A model generated the notes under the pieces. That model had not been told where the DNA came from, did no database searches, and saw nothing but the letters and a program-made list of their open reading frames with translations. A DNA stretch of 54,050 nucleotides, taken from contig CAYRNY010000024.1 of the NCBI GenBank assembly GCA_964425755.1, positions 1-54,050 of the forward strand, read 5' to 3'. The stretch's first letter is position 1. Every line of letters begins with the position of its first letter. Source of the stretch: CAYRNY01 sp964425755. GTDB lineage: Bacteria > Chloroflexota > Anaerolineae > Aggregatilineales > Aggregatilineaceae. A program made the position numbers and the translations under genes. Shown here in pieces: positions 1 through 8,203 of the stretch.

Positions 1-149
1 CAGCGTTCACTCTGTTGAACCAGCCTTCAATTCATCCTAATTGACGAAGGTATTGCACGGGGTGATTTCATAATTTCGATCATGATTTGTACATGAAAAT
101 TGACGCCTCGCGCAAGGATGGCGTGAGAGTCGCCAACGTTGGCATGATC

Positions 150-181
150 AAAACCGCCGGGATCAGAGTTGTTCCCGGCGG
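150..181 (-). terminator. Rho-independent terminator of the frl-like operon
   Basis: A perfect 9-bp stem (CCGCCGGGA at 154-162 with TCCCGGCGG at 173-181) has a 10-nt loop and is followed on the minus strand by TTTT. It lies 44 bp beyond the stop of the oxidoreductase gene and would end the minus-strand operon. Bases 1-149 hold no gene that I can support. Confidence 0.75.
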
Positions 182-224
182 TCATGGTGCTGGGTTTTGC
201 ACTCGTCCGGCTTACACAGCCGCA

Positions 225-1385
225 TTACTCGATATTCAGTTCGATCACGCGTTTTGACCGCTGGGATTCGAGCGCCGCGGTAAAGATCACGTGCTGCAGG
301 TAGGCTTCTTGAGGAGTCACACAATAAAAGGGTTGTGCCTTTCCCTCGCGTCCATGTACCAGTTCATCGCAGTATGCCGCCCACGTCTGCAACATTGCCC
401 CTGGTTGCCCAAATTCGAAGATTCCAGCGGTGATTGTGGGATAAGCGGAATGGTAGCCCAGGTCTACTTCCCGCCATCCCTGCTCTTGACCTGGCGCATA
501 GTCCATCAGGCGCAGCGAGCGGGGATACTTCGTTGAAAATGCTGCGCTGAGCTTAGTCCCTGTTACGCGAAGATACCATGTGTTCATTTCCCCTGGCGCG
601 ATACGGTACGTTTTGAGCGTCATGGGGAATGTATAATCGTTGTTGCGGACCTCACAGTCGATGATCGCGTTGTCCCAGGTTTCACATGGGACCTTTTCCC
701 CCCGCGCATTGAAGCGCTCAGGAACGATGTTCGAAAGTCGTGCATAGACGGTTTGTGGCCGCCAGCCCGCCCGAAGTGGAATATGCAACACGTGCATACC
801 CAGGTCACCCATACAGCCGTATTCGCCATTTGTGCTGATAATGCGTTTCCAGTTGATCGGCTTGGCGGGGTTCAAATCGCTGCTGTGCAGCAGCCCGGCT
901 TCGACCTCGATAATCCGGCCAAACGCGTGATCACGAATAAGCTGCACGATACGCTGTGCGCCCGGAAAGAACGGAAACTGGGACATACACGCAACAAACA
1001 CATCGGGATGGGCATTCACGGCGGCCATGATCCGTTGATTGGCGGTTAGGTCAATGCCAAACGGTTTCTCTCCAAGCAAGTGAATGCCCGCCTCGATGAT
1101 GTCTGTGTACATCTGTGCGTGAAGATGGTGCGGCACGGCACAGTAGATGGCATCGACGATGTCACGATCCAGCAGTTCACGGTAATCTGTCGTCGTCCGT
1201 TGAAGCGTATCGAAATTCTGTCTGAACCAATCAAACCGGGTGCCGCTGGCGCTGCAGATCGCTGTGATACGCGGTGTCACGCCTATGTCGTGCAAGTGAC
1301 ACCAACGTAACACCGCGCTGCCAAACTCGCGCCCCATCATGCCCAAGCCAATGATACCAAAACGAATCTCACGAGAACCAACCAA
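225..1385 (-). CDS. Gfo/Idh/MocA family NAD(P)-dependent oxidoreductase
   Basis: 386 residues, the usual length of the family. The N-terminal Rossmann nucleotide-binding motif GIIGLGMMG lies at about residues 10-18, and the family's GEKPFG motif with the catalytic-site lysine lies near residue 107. The C-terminal half has the expected alpha/beta substrate domain. Start: TTG at 1385, chosen because GGAGGG lies 7 nt upstream and no in-frame ATG fits. It is the last gene of the frl-like operon, 24 bp after the permease. Related enzymes oxidise or epimerise sugars, inositols or sugar phosphates; the substrate cannot be read from the sequence. Its position suggests it processes the same imported sugar-amine compound. 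The classic frl operons have no such gene, so this is an extension of that pathway. Confidence 0.88.
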   Translation of the reverse strand: MVGSREIRFGIIGLGMMGREFGSAVLRWCHLHDIGVTPRITAICSASGTRFDWFRQNFDTLQRTTTDYRELLDRDIVDAIYCAVPHHLHAQMYTDIIEAGIHLLGEKPFGIDLTANQRIMAAVNAHPDVFVACMSQFPFFPGAQRIVQLIRDHAFGRIIEVEAGLLHSSDLNPAKPINWKRIISTNGEYGCMGDLGMHVLHIPLRAGWRPQTVYARLSNIVPERFNARGEKVPCETWDNAIIDCEVRNNDYTFPMTLKTYRIAPGEMNTWYLRVTGTKLSAAFSTKYPRSLRLMDYAPGQEQGWREVDLGYHSAYPTITAGIFEFGQPGAMLQTWAAYCDELVHGREGKAQPFYCVTPQEAYLQHVIFTAALESQRSKRVIELNIE

Positions 1386-1409
1386 GACAGTCCCTCCATT
1401 TTCTACCCT

Positions 1410-2288
1410 CTAGCCTTTGATCGCCCCGGCAGCCAAACCCCGAATGAAGTAACGCTGCGCCACCAAGAAGACCAAAATCATAGGAAGTGCTGCGATGGTC
1501 AACCCCGCCATAACCGTTGTGTATTCAATGCGCAGGGCGCTGGCAAAGGACATGATCCCGATCGGTAGAGTTTTCAAGGCATCGGACTCGATGAAGGTCA
1601 GTGCGAACATGAACTCGTTCCAGGATCGCATTGCCTGGACGACCATGACCGATGCAATCACCGGTCGGCTGAGCGGCACGGCAACGTATAGAAAGACGCC
1701 CAGCGGCCCTGCACCATCGATATAGGCTGCTTCCTCAAGTTCGCGTGGCAACCCTAACATGTAGGCGCGAAGCAAAAACGTCGAGAATGGAATACCGAAC
1801 GCGATATAGGGGATGATCAACGCCCAGTACGTGTTATAGATACCAAGATTGACCAGTGTCCGAAACAAGGGTATCAGCGTCACTTGTGGTGCCAGCATCA
1901 ATCCACCCAGAATGAAGAAGAGCCAGAATGTTCGCAATGGAAATCTGAACCTTGCCAAAGCAAATGCTGCCGCCGTGCTGATCGCTGCGGTGCCTATGAC
2001 TGACACTGCCGTGACAATCACGCTATTGACGATGTACTTTGAGATGCCGAAGTCCCAGGCGCGTTCGTAATTCTCCCAGCGGGGTTGTTCAGGCAGCTCC
2101 CATGTTTTCTCGAACAGGTCGATATCTGATTTCAGAGAATTGGTCACTATCCAAAGCATCGGATAGATCGAGATCACTGTCAGCGCTATGAACAACGTAT
2201 AGACGACGATTTGGCTGGACAAGCGGCCTAGATTCAACGAGCCAAACAAGGCTTTTCGCTGCCCCAAAATAGCCTTTGTTGCATTCAT
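1410..2288 (-). CDS. Carbohydrate ABC transporter permease, MalG/FrlM-like
   Basis: 292 residues with six predicted membrane segments. The binding-protein-dependent transport signature (EAAYIDGAGPLGVF, about residues 186-199) couples to the ATPase. The C-terminus ends with the RYFIRGLAAGAIKG pattern typical of MalG-type permeases. The ATG overlaps the stop of the upstream permease (ATGA), so the two are translationally coupled. It forms the inner-membrane channel with the next permease and the binding protein at 3319-4617. No ATPase gene lies in the operon, so a shared MsmX-like ATPase elsewhere is probably used, as in the Bacillus frl system. Confidence 0.9.
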   Translation of the reverse strand: MNATKAILGQRKALFGSLNLGRLSSQIVVYTLFIALTVISIYPMLWIVTNSLKSDIDLFEKTWELPEQPRWENYERAWDFGISKYIVNSVIVTAVSVIGTAAISTAAAFALARFRFPLRTFWLFFILGGLMLAPQVTLIPLFRTLVNLGIYNTYWALIIPYIAFGIPFSTFLLRAYMLGLPRELEEAAYIDGAGPLGVFLYVAVPLSRPVIASVMVVQAMRSWNEFMFALTFIESDALKTLPIGIMSFASALRIEYTTVMAGLTIAALPMILVFLVAQRYFIRGLAAGAIKG

Positions 2289-3202
2289 GATACAGCTTCC
2301 TCCTCGATACCGCCGCCCAATTTCAATTGGAGGAACGACAGAACAAATGTGATCACGAAAATGACCGTCGCTAATGCAGACGCATAGCCCATTTCATCGT
2401 TTCGGAAGCCGACACGGTACAGGTAATTGCCCAGCACTTCGCTCGCATGATTGGGGCCACCTGCCGTCATCACCCACACAATGTCGAACACACGGAATGC
2501 GCCAATGACGGTGATTGTCGTCATGACCAGGAATGTCTGGCGCACGCCGGGTACGGTGATGTGGAGGAACTGCTGGATGCCGTTTGCGCCGTCAATACGC
2601 GCGGCTTCGTAGAGATCTTCCGAAATCGCCTGGATTGCAACAATGAACAGAATCATAATATAGCCTGTCCACTGCCATTGTGACACGCCAATGATCGCAA
2701 AGATGGCTGTGCTTTCATCGCCGAGCCACGTTCGCGTCCATGTTTCCAAACCGATTTGTGTCAGTGCTTGGTTGATCAATCCGGTGAGCGGGTTATACAT
2801 GAGTTGCCACGTGATACCAACGATCGTGATTGCCAAAATCGACGGCAGGAATAGAACGGTACGGAAGAACGCGCTGACGAACCGTGGCATGAGCTTCGAC
2901 TCGAGCATGGCAGCCAACACCAGACTGAAACACACCTGGAATGCCACTGATATCACAGCATACCAGAAGTTATTCACGATACTTGTATAAAAAATATCGT
3001 CGCCAAAGACGCGTGAGTAGTTGTCAAAGCCGACATAGCGCCAATCTTCAACCCGCTCGATGGCGCTCCAACTGTACAAGCTGAAGCGAAAATTCTGCAC
3101 CACGGGCTGGTAGATGAAGACGACCATGATCGCTAACGCAGGAAGCAAAAACAAGTAGGGGAATAGATATTTTTTGTACCAGGGCATTCCCAGGTCGGTC
3201 AT
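2285..3202 (-). CDS. Carbohydrate ABC transporter permease, MalF/FrlN-like
   Basis: About 305 residues with six predicted membrane segments and the EAA-type loop (EAARIDGANGIQQF) near residue 200. It pairs with the MalG-like permease, with which it shares an ATGA overlap. An upstream ATG at 3259 would add 19 residues, but AGGGAG lies 9 nt before the ATG at 3202 and the protein from there starts with the normal short cytoplasmic tail before the first membrane segment, so 3202 is preferred. It lies 116 bp downstream of the binding protein gene, an ordinary arrangement for a sugar importer. Confidence 0.9.
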   Translation of the reverse strand: MTDLGMPWYKKYLFPYLFLLPALAIMVVFIYQPVVQNFRFSLYSWSAIERVEDWRYVGFDNYSRVFGDDIFYTSIVNNFWYAVISVAFQVCFSLVLAAMLESKLMPRFVSAFFRTVLFLPSILAITIVGITWQLMYNPLTGLINQALTQIGLETWTRTWLGDESTAIFAIIGVSQWQWTGYIMILFIVAIQAISEDLYEAARIDGANGIQQFLHITVPGVRQTFLVMTTITVIGAFRVFDIVWVMTAGGPNHASEVLGNYLYRVGFRNDEMGYASALATVIFVITFVLSFLQLKLGGGIEEEAVS

Positions 3203-3318
3203 AGGTCTGCACTCCCTGATGAGTTGTATGGAGAAAACCGATCCTCTGGCTTTCTCCACACAACTTCAAATTACTGGAACGGGATTAGTCGCGATACGTG
3301 AGCAGGATCTGCGCCAGG

Positions 3319-4617
3319 TTATTCTTCAGCCAACTCCGCCTGAACTTCGACCGCAGCTTCGTGAACTTTTTGCATTACGCTTTCCGGTGTTTCGCTGCCG
3401 GTGAGCAGGGCTTGCATGCCGGGCAAATACACTTCCACGATCTTGATGTTGATGTCAGTATCCAGCCAGAGCGCCATGCCGCTTGCTTCATTGATGGTCT
3501 GTACACCTTCGACTACAATCGGTAGCGCTGTGTCCTCATTGACGGCACCAACTACCGCGCTGGGGATACCCAGGCGACGTACGTATTCAGCACCCATCTC
3601 TGGCGACAGCATGAAGCGCAGGAATGCAAGGGCCTCCTCGGGATGTTCGGACTCGGCTGAGACCATGAAGCCGTCTGGAGCGCCGGTGAGCAGGTTTTGA
3701 TCACCTTCACCGCCCGTGCCACTTGGGAACTGGAAGAACCCGAATGCATCAGCACCCATGCCATCGGCAACCGTCACAAACTCTTCGAGTTCGATGTACA
3801 TCATACCCGCACGACCCGCGATGAAGCTGGAACGGGCGAGGCTGTGCTGAAGTGCGTTCGCACCCTGGTTGAAGTAACCCTCATCGCCCAGCAGCTTGAA
3901 ACGCGCCAGTGCTTCAACATAACCGGGGTGAGTGAAGAGGGTATCAGGCTCGCCTGTGAGGAGATAGTCGCTCTGGATGACATCGCCGGGGACCAGCTTT
4001 GCGTTGAAGTCGCCAACGTAGTGCGAAGATGCCCATGGGAATTCGTTGCCGAACGCGATTGGAACAACGCCTGCATTCTTAAGGGCTTCGCATACGGCCA
4101 AGAATTCATCCCACGTGGTCGGCACAGAAAGGTCAAGGTCTTCAAAGGTGGCCTTGTTGTAGACCATAAACTTGGCGTTGATGCGCATCGGCAGCCCATA
4201 AAGTTGTTCATCCCACTTGTAAGGTTCTGCCGCGCTGTTGATCACATCATCTTTCCAGTCCGTGCCGTAGAACGCATCGTCGAGCGCCATCGCGCGGCCC
4301 GCACGTGCAAATTTCCACGAAAACTCGCCGGCCCACGAGAAGAAGATGTCCGGCACGTCGCCGCTCGCCATGACGACACGGATCTTGTCCTTGTATGGTT
4401 CGTCGGCAACAGCCTCCATATCAATAGTGATATTCGGATTGGCTGCCTCAAACTGCTCGATGACCCAATTGTAGTAATCCATGTGCTCTGGCTCGGGCCA
4501 TTTGTGGAAGAACCGGATCGTGACTGAGTCCTGTGCAGAGGTGACAGACATACCACCAAGCAGCAGACTGAGCACTACCGTGACGATCAAGAGACTTCTG
4601 CCATAACGCTTAAACAT
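3319..4617 (-). CDS. Extracellular solute-binding protein of a sugar ABC importer, FrlO-like
   Basis: About 432 residues. The N-terminus is a clear export signal: KR-rich start, hydrophobic core LLIVTVVLSLLLGG, then a TSA-QD cleavage site near residue 29. The mature protein has the family 1 binding-protein fold features (IRFFHKWPEPEHMDYYNWVI near the start, aromatic-rich ligand region). No lipobox cysteine follows the hydrophobic core, so it may be secreted or held by a non-cleaved anchor. Start: the ATG at 4617 has GGAGG 8 nt upstream; the ATG at 4632 would place that ribosome binding site inside the gene. It captures the operon's substrate outside the cell. By operon context this is a fructosamine (Amadori) compound, which is an inference. 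Confidence 0.88.
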   Translation of the reverse strand: MFKRYGRSLLIVTVVLSLLLGGMSVTSAQDSVTIRFFHKWPEPEHMDYYNWVIEQFEAANPNITIDMEAVADEPYKDKIRVVMASGDVPDIFFSWAGEFSWKFARAGRAMALDDAFYGTDWKDDVINSAAEPYKWDEQLYGLPMRINAKFMVYNKATFEDLDLSVPTTWDEFLAVCEALKNAGVVPIAFGNEFPWASSHYVGDFNAKLVPGDVIQSDYLLTGEPDTLFTHPGYVEALARFKLLGDEGYFNQGANALQHSLARSSFIAGRAGMMYIELEEFVTVADGMGADAFGFFQFPSGTGGEGDQNLLTGAPDGFMVSAESEHPEEALAFLRFMLSPEMGAEYVRRLGIPSAVVGAVNEDTALPIVVEGVQTINEASGMALWLDTDINIKIVEVYLPGMQALLTGSETPESVMQKVHEAAVEVQAELAEE

Positions 4618-4727
4618 GTTGTTATCCTCCATCGATTAATTGGTTTGCCGGGATGTGGGTAATGAGTTTGATCGCGCTAGAATTGGGCTGGCCTCCTTTC
4701 GATAACGTTGTGCTTTGCTGAGAATAC

Positions 4728-5558
4728 TCAAGGTATATCGACCCCATATCCGAATGCCCCGTAGTAACCGCAGGTTTCTGCCGCTGATTGAGCGGCTTTT
4801 AGCATCGCTTGTTGGATAGGCGTTTCACTCAGGTATTCCACGAGGAAACGGGCGGCAAACGCATCACCAGCCCCCAACGTGTCGACGATCCTGGTCTCCA
4901 CAATGCCCTGGCGGTAGAACTGCCGGCCCTCCAGGACGGTGGCTCCCGAAGCCCCTTGTGTGACCAGAACGAGGTGCGGGCCTTGCTCCGCGATCCACTG
5001 CATTAATTCTTCGGTCTCCTCAGCCGAACGCTCAGGATAAGACAGTACGGCGATGTGGACCCAGGGAAGAGTCGCTGCAAGATAGTCGCGATCCCAGTTG
5101 TCTGAGAAATCGAACGACAGCGTCTTGGACGCTGCGCTCAGGCGCGACAGGTCTTTTTCGATGTAGCTGTAGATGCTGGTATGCGTGAGGTCGTGTTGGC
5201 TGACAAATGTGAGATCGTCGTCATAGAGTGCAATCTGGGGAGTTACTCCAGGTGTGGATGCGCCCCAGACGCGATCACCGTCGATCAGCGTAACTTCATT
5301 GTGGGCATTGGTTCCATCGAGAATTCGGCAACGCGAGGTATTAATACCCTCCGTGCGCAGCGCGTTGAGAATCAGGTTCCCGTAGATGTCATTACCGAGC
5401 CAGCCTATATAGCTGGCCGTATGACCGTATCGCTGAGCCAACACAGCCACATTGACGGCGTTGCCGCCAGGGAACATCTTCCCTAGATGGATGTACTGGT
5501 CGACAGTGTTGTCGCCCACGCCAATCACACGGACCACGATTAGTACTCCGTCTTCCAC
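4728..5558 (-). CDS. frlD: PfkB-family kinase, FrlD-like (fructoselysine 6-kinase type)
   Basis: 276 residues of the PfkB/ribokinase family. GGNAVNVAV near the N-terminus and DTLGAGDAFAARF near residue 235 are the substrate and ATP/anion-hole motifs; the aspartate of GAGD is the catalytic base. From memory it matches E. coli FrlD closely in places: VGDNTVDQY at the start, FSGGNAVNVAV-like text and FDFSDNWD in the middle. FrlD phosphorylates fructoselysine at O-6. The ATG at 5558 overlaps the deglycase stop by 19 bp; a GTG at 5537 is an alternative start. Kinase plus FrlB-like deglycase side by side is the signature of Amadori-product breakdown. Another fructosamine or sugar amine as substrate is possible. 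Confidence 0.8.
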   Translation of the reverse strand: MEDGVLIVVRVIGVGDNTVDQYIHLGKMFPGGNAVNVAVLAQRYGHTASYIGWLGNDIYGNLILNALRTEGINTSRCRILDGTNAHNEVTLIDGDRVWGASTPGVTPQIALYDDDLTFVSQHDLTHTSIYSYIEKDLSRLSAASKTLSFDFSDNWDRDYLAATLPWVHIAVLSYPERSAEETEELMQWIAEQGPHLVLVTQGASGATVLEGRQFYRQGIVETRIVDTLGAGDAFAARFLVEYLSETPIQQAMLKAAQSAAETCGYYGAFGYGVDIP

Positions 5559-6559
5559 ATGTAGCGCCGCGTTGTCAGGGGATGGTTATGCCATACTGCC
5601 AAGTGTTCCGGGAAGCGGCCCAATGCAGACTCCAGCACCATCGGTGCAAAGATTGCTCGGACGTCTTGGTCGATACCCTTCATCTCGTAGTCTTTGGAGT
5701 CGTAGATCATCAACCGTTCGGTGTATTTCTTGCAGAAGCGCACAGCACGCTCGGCCTCTGGGCGGCTCGGGTCTTCGCCTACGAGCAGGATTACCGGCAT
5801 GGTTTCATCGATGATTTCAAACGGGCCGTGGAAGAATTCCGCAGCCACAACAGGATGCACATGCATCCACTGCATTTCCATCAGGACACAGACGCCGATG
5901 ACATAGGCTGTGCTGAACATAGGACCAGCGCCGAGAATGTACATGATCCGGTCTTCGTGATAGATGCGTGCATCTTCCGTTGCGCGGGGATCATTCTTGA
6001 TCGCGGCGTCGGCCAGCACATCGGGAAATGCGCCCAGGCCGTTCATGATTTTGTTGTGGAACGGCCAACGGGCCTCGACCTCGCTCAAAAGGCCGCTCAC
6101 AAATGCCAGGCTCAGAATGAACGCGGCATAGTAGCCGCTGTCACTTTCGCCGTAGAGCAACGGATACTGAACGGCCTGTGCCAATGGCGAGTCCTCTTTC
6201 TGGGTGACGCCAACCGTGATGCAGCCTTTGTCTTTGAGAAATTCTGCTGCTTCAACGGTTTCTTTGGTTGTGCCAGAGTGTGATCCAAGAAAGACGAGTG
6301 TGTTTTCGTCCAGAGCCGCAGGATTCTGGTGTACAAATTCGGCGGGGAAATAACGTCGAACGTCCAGGTCTGTGACGTAGCGTTGCGCCCAGTATTCCAG
6401 AATTAACATGATGCGGTTGGGCGCGCCGCAGCCTACAAAATAAAGCCGCTTAAGTCCTTTCTGACCGAGTTCGCGGCCCAGGTCTGCGGCCTGTTGCCGA
6501 GACTCGGTAGCAAGTGCGACGTCATTCAGGAATTTCTCACGATCAAAGTCAACAGCCAT
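5540..6559 (-). CDS. frlB: SIS-domain deglycase, FrlB-like
   Basis: 339 residues with two SIS (sugar isomerase) domains. The first sugar-phosphate loop GSHSGTTKET is near residues 92-101. The catalytic-region motif EFFHGPFEI (E241, H244) matches EFRHGPLEI of E. coli FrlB. The C-terminus, TTRRYMWKTEY, also resembles the ERRYYGGLVEY end of FrlB. FrlB splits fructoselysine 6-phosphate into lysine and glucose 6-phosphate in the cytoplasm. GlmS and AgaS-type SIS proteins are alternatives, but the kinase neighbour and the C-terminal match favour FrlB. It is the first gene of the operon; two GntR-type operators lie in the 166 bp upstream. The ATG at 6559 has AAGGAG upstream. Confidence 0.82.
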   Translation of the reverse strand: MAVDFDREKFLNDVALATESRQQAADLGRELGQKGLKRLYFVGCGAPNRIMLILEYWAQRYVTDLDVRRYFPAEFVHQNPAALDENTLVFLGSHSGTTKETVEAAEFLKDKGCITVGVTQKEDSPLAQAVQYPLLYGESDSGYYAAFILSLAFVSGLLSEVEARWPFHNKIMNGLGAFPDVLADAAIKNDPRATEDARIYHEDRIMYILGAGPMFSTAYVIGVCVLMEMQWMHVHPVVAAEFFHGPFEIIDETMPVILLVGEDPSRPEAERAVRFCKKYTERLMIYDSKDYEMKGIDQDVRAIFAPMVLESALGRFPEHLAVWHNHPLTTRRYMWKTEY

Positions 6560-6641
6560 TTTGATGATCTCCTTTTGGTGCGTCTTGAATACTGGAATGT
6601 GATTGTCTTGGATTAGCCCGTATTACTAAACGAACGGTTCT

Positions 6642-6655
6642 ATGTCTAGACCAAA
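6642..6655. promoter_or_regulatory. GntR-type operator, copy 1
   Basis: ATGTCTAGACCAAA contains the exact palindrome GTCTAGAC (6644-6651) and the right half GACCAA shared with the other two copies. The HutC/NagR branch of GntR regulators typically binds GGTCTAGACC-like sites. It lies 85 bp upstream of the deglycase gene. Confidence 0.6.
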
Positions 6656-6670
6656 TTATTGACTAAACTA

Positions 6671-6685
6671 GGGCATATTATGCCC
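6671..6685. promoter_or_regulatory. 15-bp palindrome between the two operators
   Basis: GGGCATATTATGCCC is a perfect palindrome around a central T. It sits between two GntR-type operators and includes a CATAAT on the minus strand that could serve as a -10 element of the operon promoter. It may be a second regulator's site or just part of the core promoter. Confidence 0.35.
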
Positions 6686-6695
6686 CTTCGGTATC

Positions 6696-6707
6696 TGGTA
6701 TAGACCA
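6696..6707. promoter_or_regulatory. GntR-type operator, copy 2
   Basis: TGGTATAGACCA differs from a perfect palindrome at one pair and matches the GGTnTAnACC pattern bound by UTRA-domain GntR regulators. It lies between the regulator gene and the operon it probably controls. Confidence 0.65.
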
Positions 6708-6725
6708 AATCCGTCAAAAAACTAA

Positions 6726-7487
6726 CTAATCTTCGAGCAGGCGAAATGTGCGGAAGGCTACACGATCAGGGTGATTAATTGACTTGGTATACTCAATGCG
6801 CCGGTCTTCGGTATCAATGCCGACTACCCGCATGAACATTACCGGATCTCCCGGCTCAAGTTCCAGCAATTTTGCCTCTTCCTGCGTGCAGCGCGAAAGC
6901 TTGACTATGCCCTCGCTTCTAACCAAATCGATCCCATGGCGTTCACGCAGCAGATTGTAAAACGAGGCATTCTTGTCGAAATCGGTTGGTTCGAGACCGG
7001 GCACGAGATCGGCTGATATGTAACTTGTCTCAATACAGAACGGAATATCATTCACCAAGCGCAGCCGCCGAAACATCACCACTGCTTCACCAACACGCAG
7101 GTTCAAATAATTGGCCACTTTGCGCGGCGCGCGCGTCCTCTCGAACGCCAACAATATGGAGCCAGCACGGTCGCCTTCTTGCTCAAGTAGTTGGGTTATT
7201 CCGGTCGCGTATTGGGTGCCAACATGCCGCACGACACGCGGCTCGCGAACATAGGTCCCACTGGTTGAACGCCGTTCAAGCAGCCCGGAAGCAATCAGGT
7301 TTTCGACTGCACGTCGCACAGTCATTCGGCTAACCCCGAGCATCTCGGATAACTCTCTCTCAGCAGGAATCTGTTCTCCAGGGCTGAACTCAACATCCTC
7401 AATCATTTCCTTGAGCGTCTCCTCGACCTGTATATACAGGGGGATGTGGTTCGCGCTGTTTTTTTGCAGTGGGTGAAGCTTTACCAA
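6726..7487 (-). CDS. GntR/HutC-family transcription regulator with UTRA domain
   Basis: About 253 residues. A winged-helix domain occupies the N-terminus (IPLYIQVEETLKEMI, then PAERELSEMLGVSRMTVRRA, then GLLERRSTSGTYV), followed by a UTRA ligand-binding domain to the C-terminus (FERTRAPRKVANYLNL; MRVVGIDTEDRRIEYTKSIN). It is expected to repress the frl-like operon until a phosphorylated sugar amine or similar ligand binds. Start choice: the promoter and operator lie at 7521-7572, so the longest frame (7559) starts outside the transcript. The ATG at 7496 is directly against its GAAAGG; the TTG at 7487 has that sequence 9 nt upstream and gives the usual short lead into PLYIQ. Either is possible. 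FrlR/YurK-like role is inferred from context. Confidence 0.88.
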   Translation of the reverse strand: MVKLHPLQKNSANHIPLYIQVEETLKEMIEDVEFSPGEQIPAERELSEMLGVSRMTVRRAVENLIASGLLERRSTSGTYVREPRVVRHVGTQYATGITQLLEQEGDRAGSILLAFERTRAPRKVANYLNLRVGEAVVMFRRLRLVNDIPFCIETSYISADLVPGLEPTDFDKNASFYNLLRERHGIDLVRSEGIVKLSRCTQEEAKLLELEPGDPVMFMRVVGIDTEDRRIEYTKSINHPDRVAFRTFRLLED

Positions 7488-7520
7488 GAAACGCATCCTT
7501 TCAGGATAATTGAAAGGCAT

Positions 7521-7534
7521 TTGGTATATACCAA
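7521..7534. promoter_or_regulatory. GntR-type operator, copy 3 (autoregulatory)
   Basis: TTGGTATATACCAA is a perfect 14-bp palindrome. It overlaps the expected transcription start of the regulator gene (about 7536), where bound repressor would block initiation. The same GGT-ATA-ACC layout recurs at 6696-6707 and, in part, at 6642-6655. Confidence 0.75.
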
Positions 7535-7542
7535 GCGCCAAT

Positions 7543-7572
7543 ATCATAACCCAGATCACCGACCAATGTCAA
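7543..7572 (-). promoter_or_regulatory. Sigma-70-type promoter of the GntR gene
   Basis: On the minus strand, TTGACA (7572-7567) is followed after 18 bp by TATGAT (7548-7543). Both hexamers are near consensus and the operator at 7521-7534 lies immediately downstream. Confidence 0.7.
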
Positions 7573-7840
7573 TATGAAGACCGATGATATTGTAACAAAC
7601 CCGTGGACGGGTTCCTATTTTTGGATATGAGATGCCTGACCTTAAGCGTACAAAGTGGAACTCCTGCCACCTCTTGTTTTTATCTGAGCGTATAGCCGCC
7701 AGACACTGAACAAAAGTTCGGGATAAACACGTCAGAGGAGGATCATTCAAGGCTAAACGGCACTCACTGAAAGCCCAACCTAAACGAAAGGTTCAAATCG
7801 TGGCAGTCGGTGCGATCAGCTTCAGGGGCGAGGCTTGTGG

Positions 7841-8203
7841 TCACGTGTCTTCCTCTGGGGTGTCGTCCGTGTCCAGGTCGCGCTGCATCGCCTCGACCGC
7901 TTCGCGCAGCGGTTCGAGATCGTTTTCGACAATCTCCCACAGAACGGCCAACTCGATGCCCAGGTAGTCGTGCACGAGCCGGTTTCGCAGCCCGGCAATC
8001 GCCGCCCAGTCGATGTGAGGATAACGTGCTTTGAGATCGTCGGGCAGGCGTTGGGTTGACTCGGCCAGCGTCTGTAATTCGTATTTGACAGCAGACTGGG
8101 CCTGTTTGGACGCCATAAACGCTGCCCGTCCTTCTCGCGTAAACTCACGAATATTGCCAATGTTCTCGATAATGTGGACCAGGTACAGGGCAGGGTTACT
8201 CAT
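7841..8203 (-). CDS. hepT: HepT-like HEPN ribonuclease toxin (DUF86 family)
   Basis: 120 residues. The HEPN active-site motif RX4-6HXY appears as RNRLVHDYLG near residues 73-82, and the protein is helical throughout, as in DUF86. HepT toxins cut RNA, in some cases the 3' end of tRNAs. The ATG overlaps the stop of the upstream nucleotidyltransferase, the standard order for MntA/HepT modules. It ends the minus-strand block at the left edge of the island. The role as a stability or defence module is inference. Confidence 0.82.
   Translation of the reverse strand: MSNPALYLVHIIENIGNIREFTREGRAAFMASKQAQSAVKYELQTLAESTQRLPDDLKARYPHIDWAAIAGLRNRLVHDYLGIELAVLWEIVENDLEPLREAVEAMQRDLDTDDTPEEDT

Noticed and set aside
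7556..7750. 64-residue minus-strand frame upstream of gntR
   Set aside because: It covers the predicted gntR promoter, has no ribosome binding site and reads like non-coding text.
7790..7812. GGTTCAAATC resembling a tRNA T loop, considered as a tRNA fragment or left attachment site
   Set aside because: No stems fit around it and it does not match the 3' end of tRNA-Phe.
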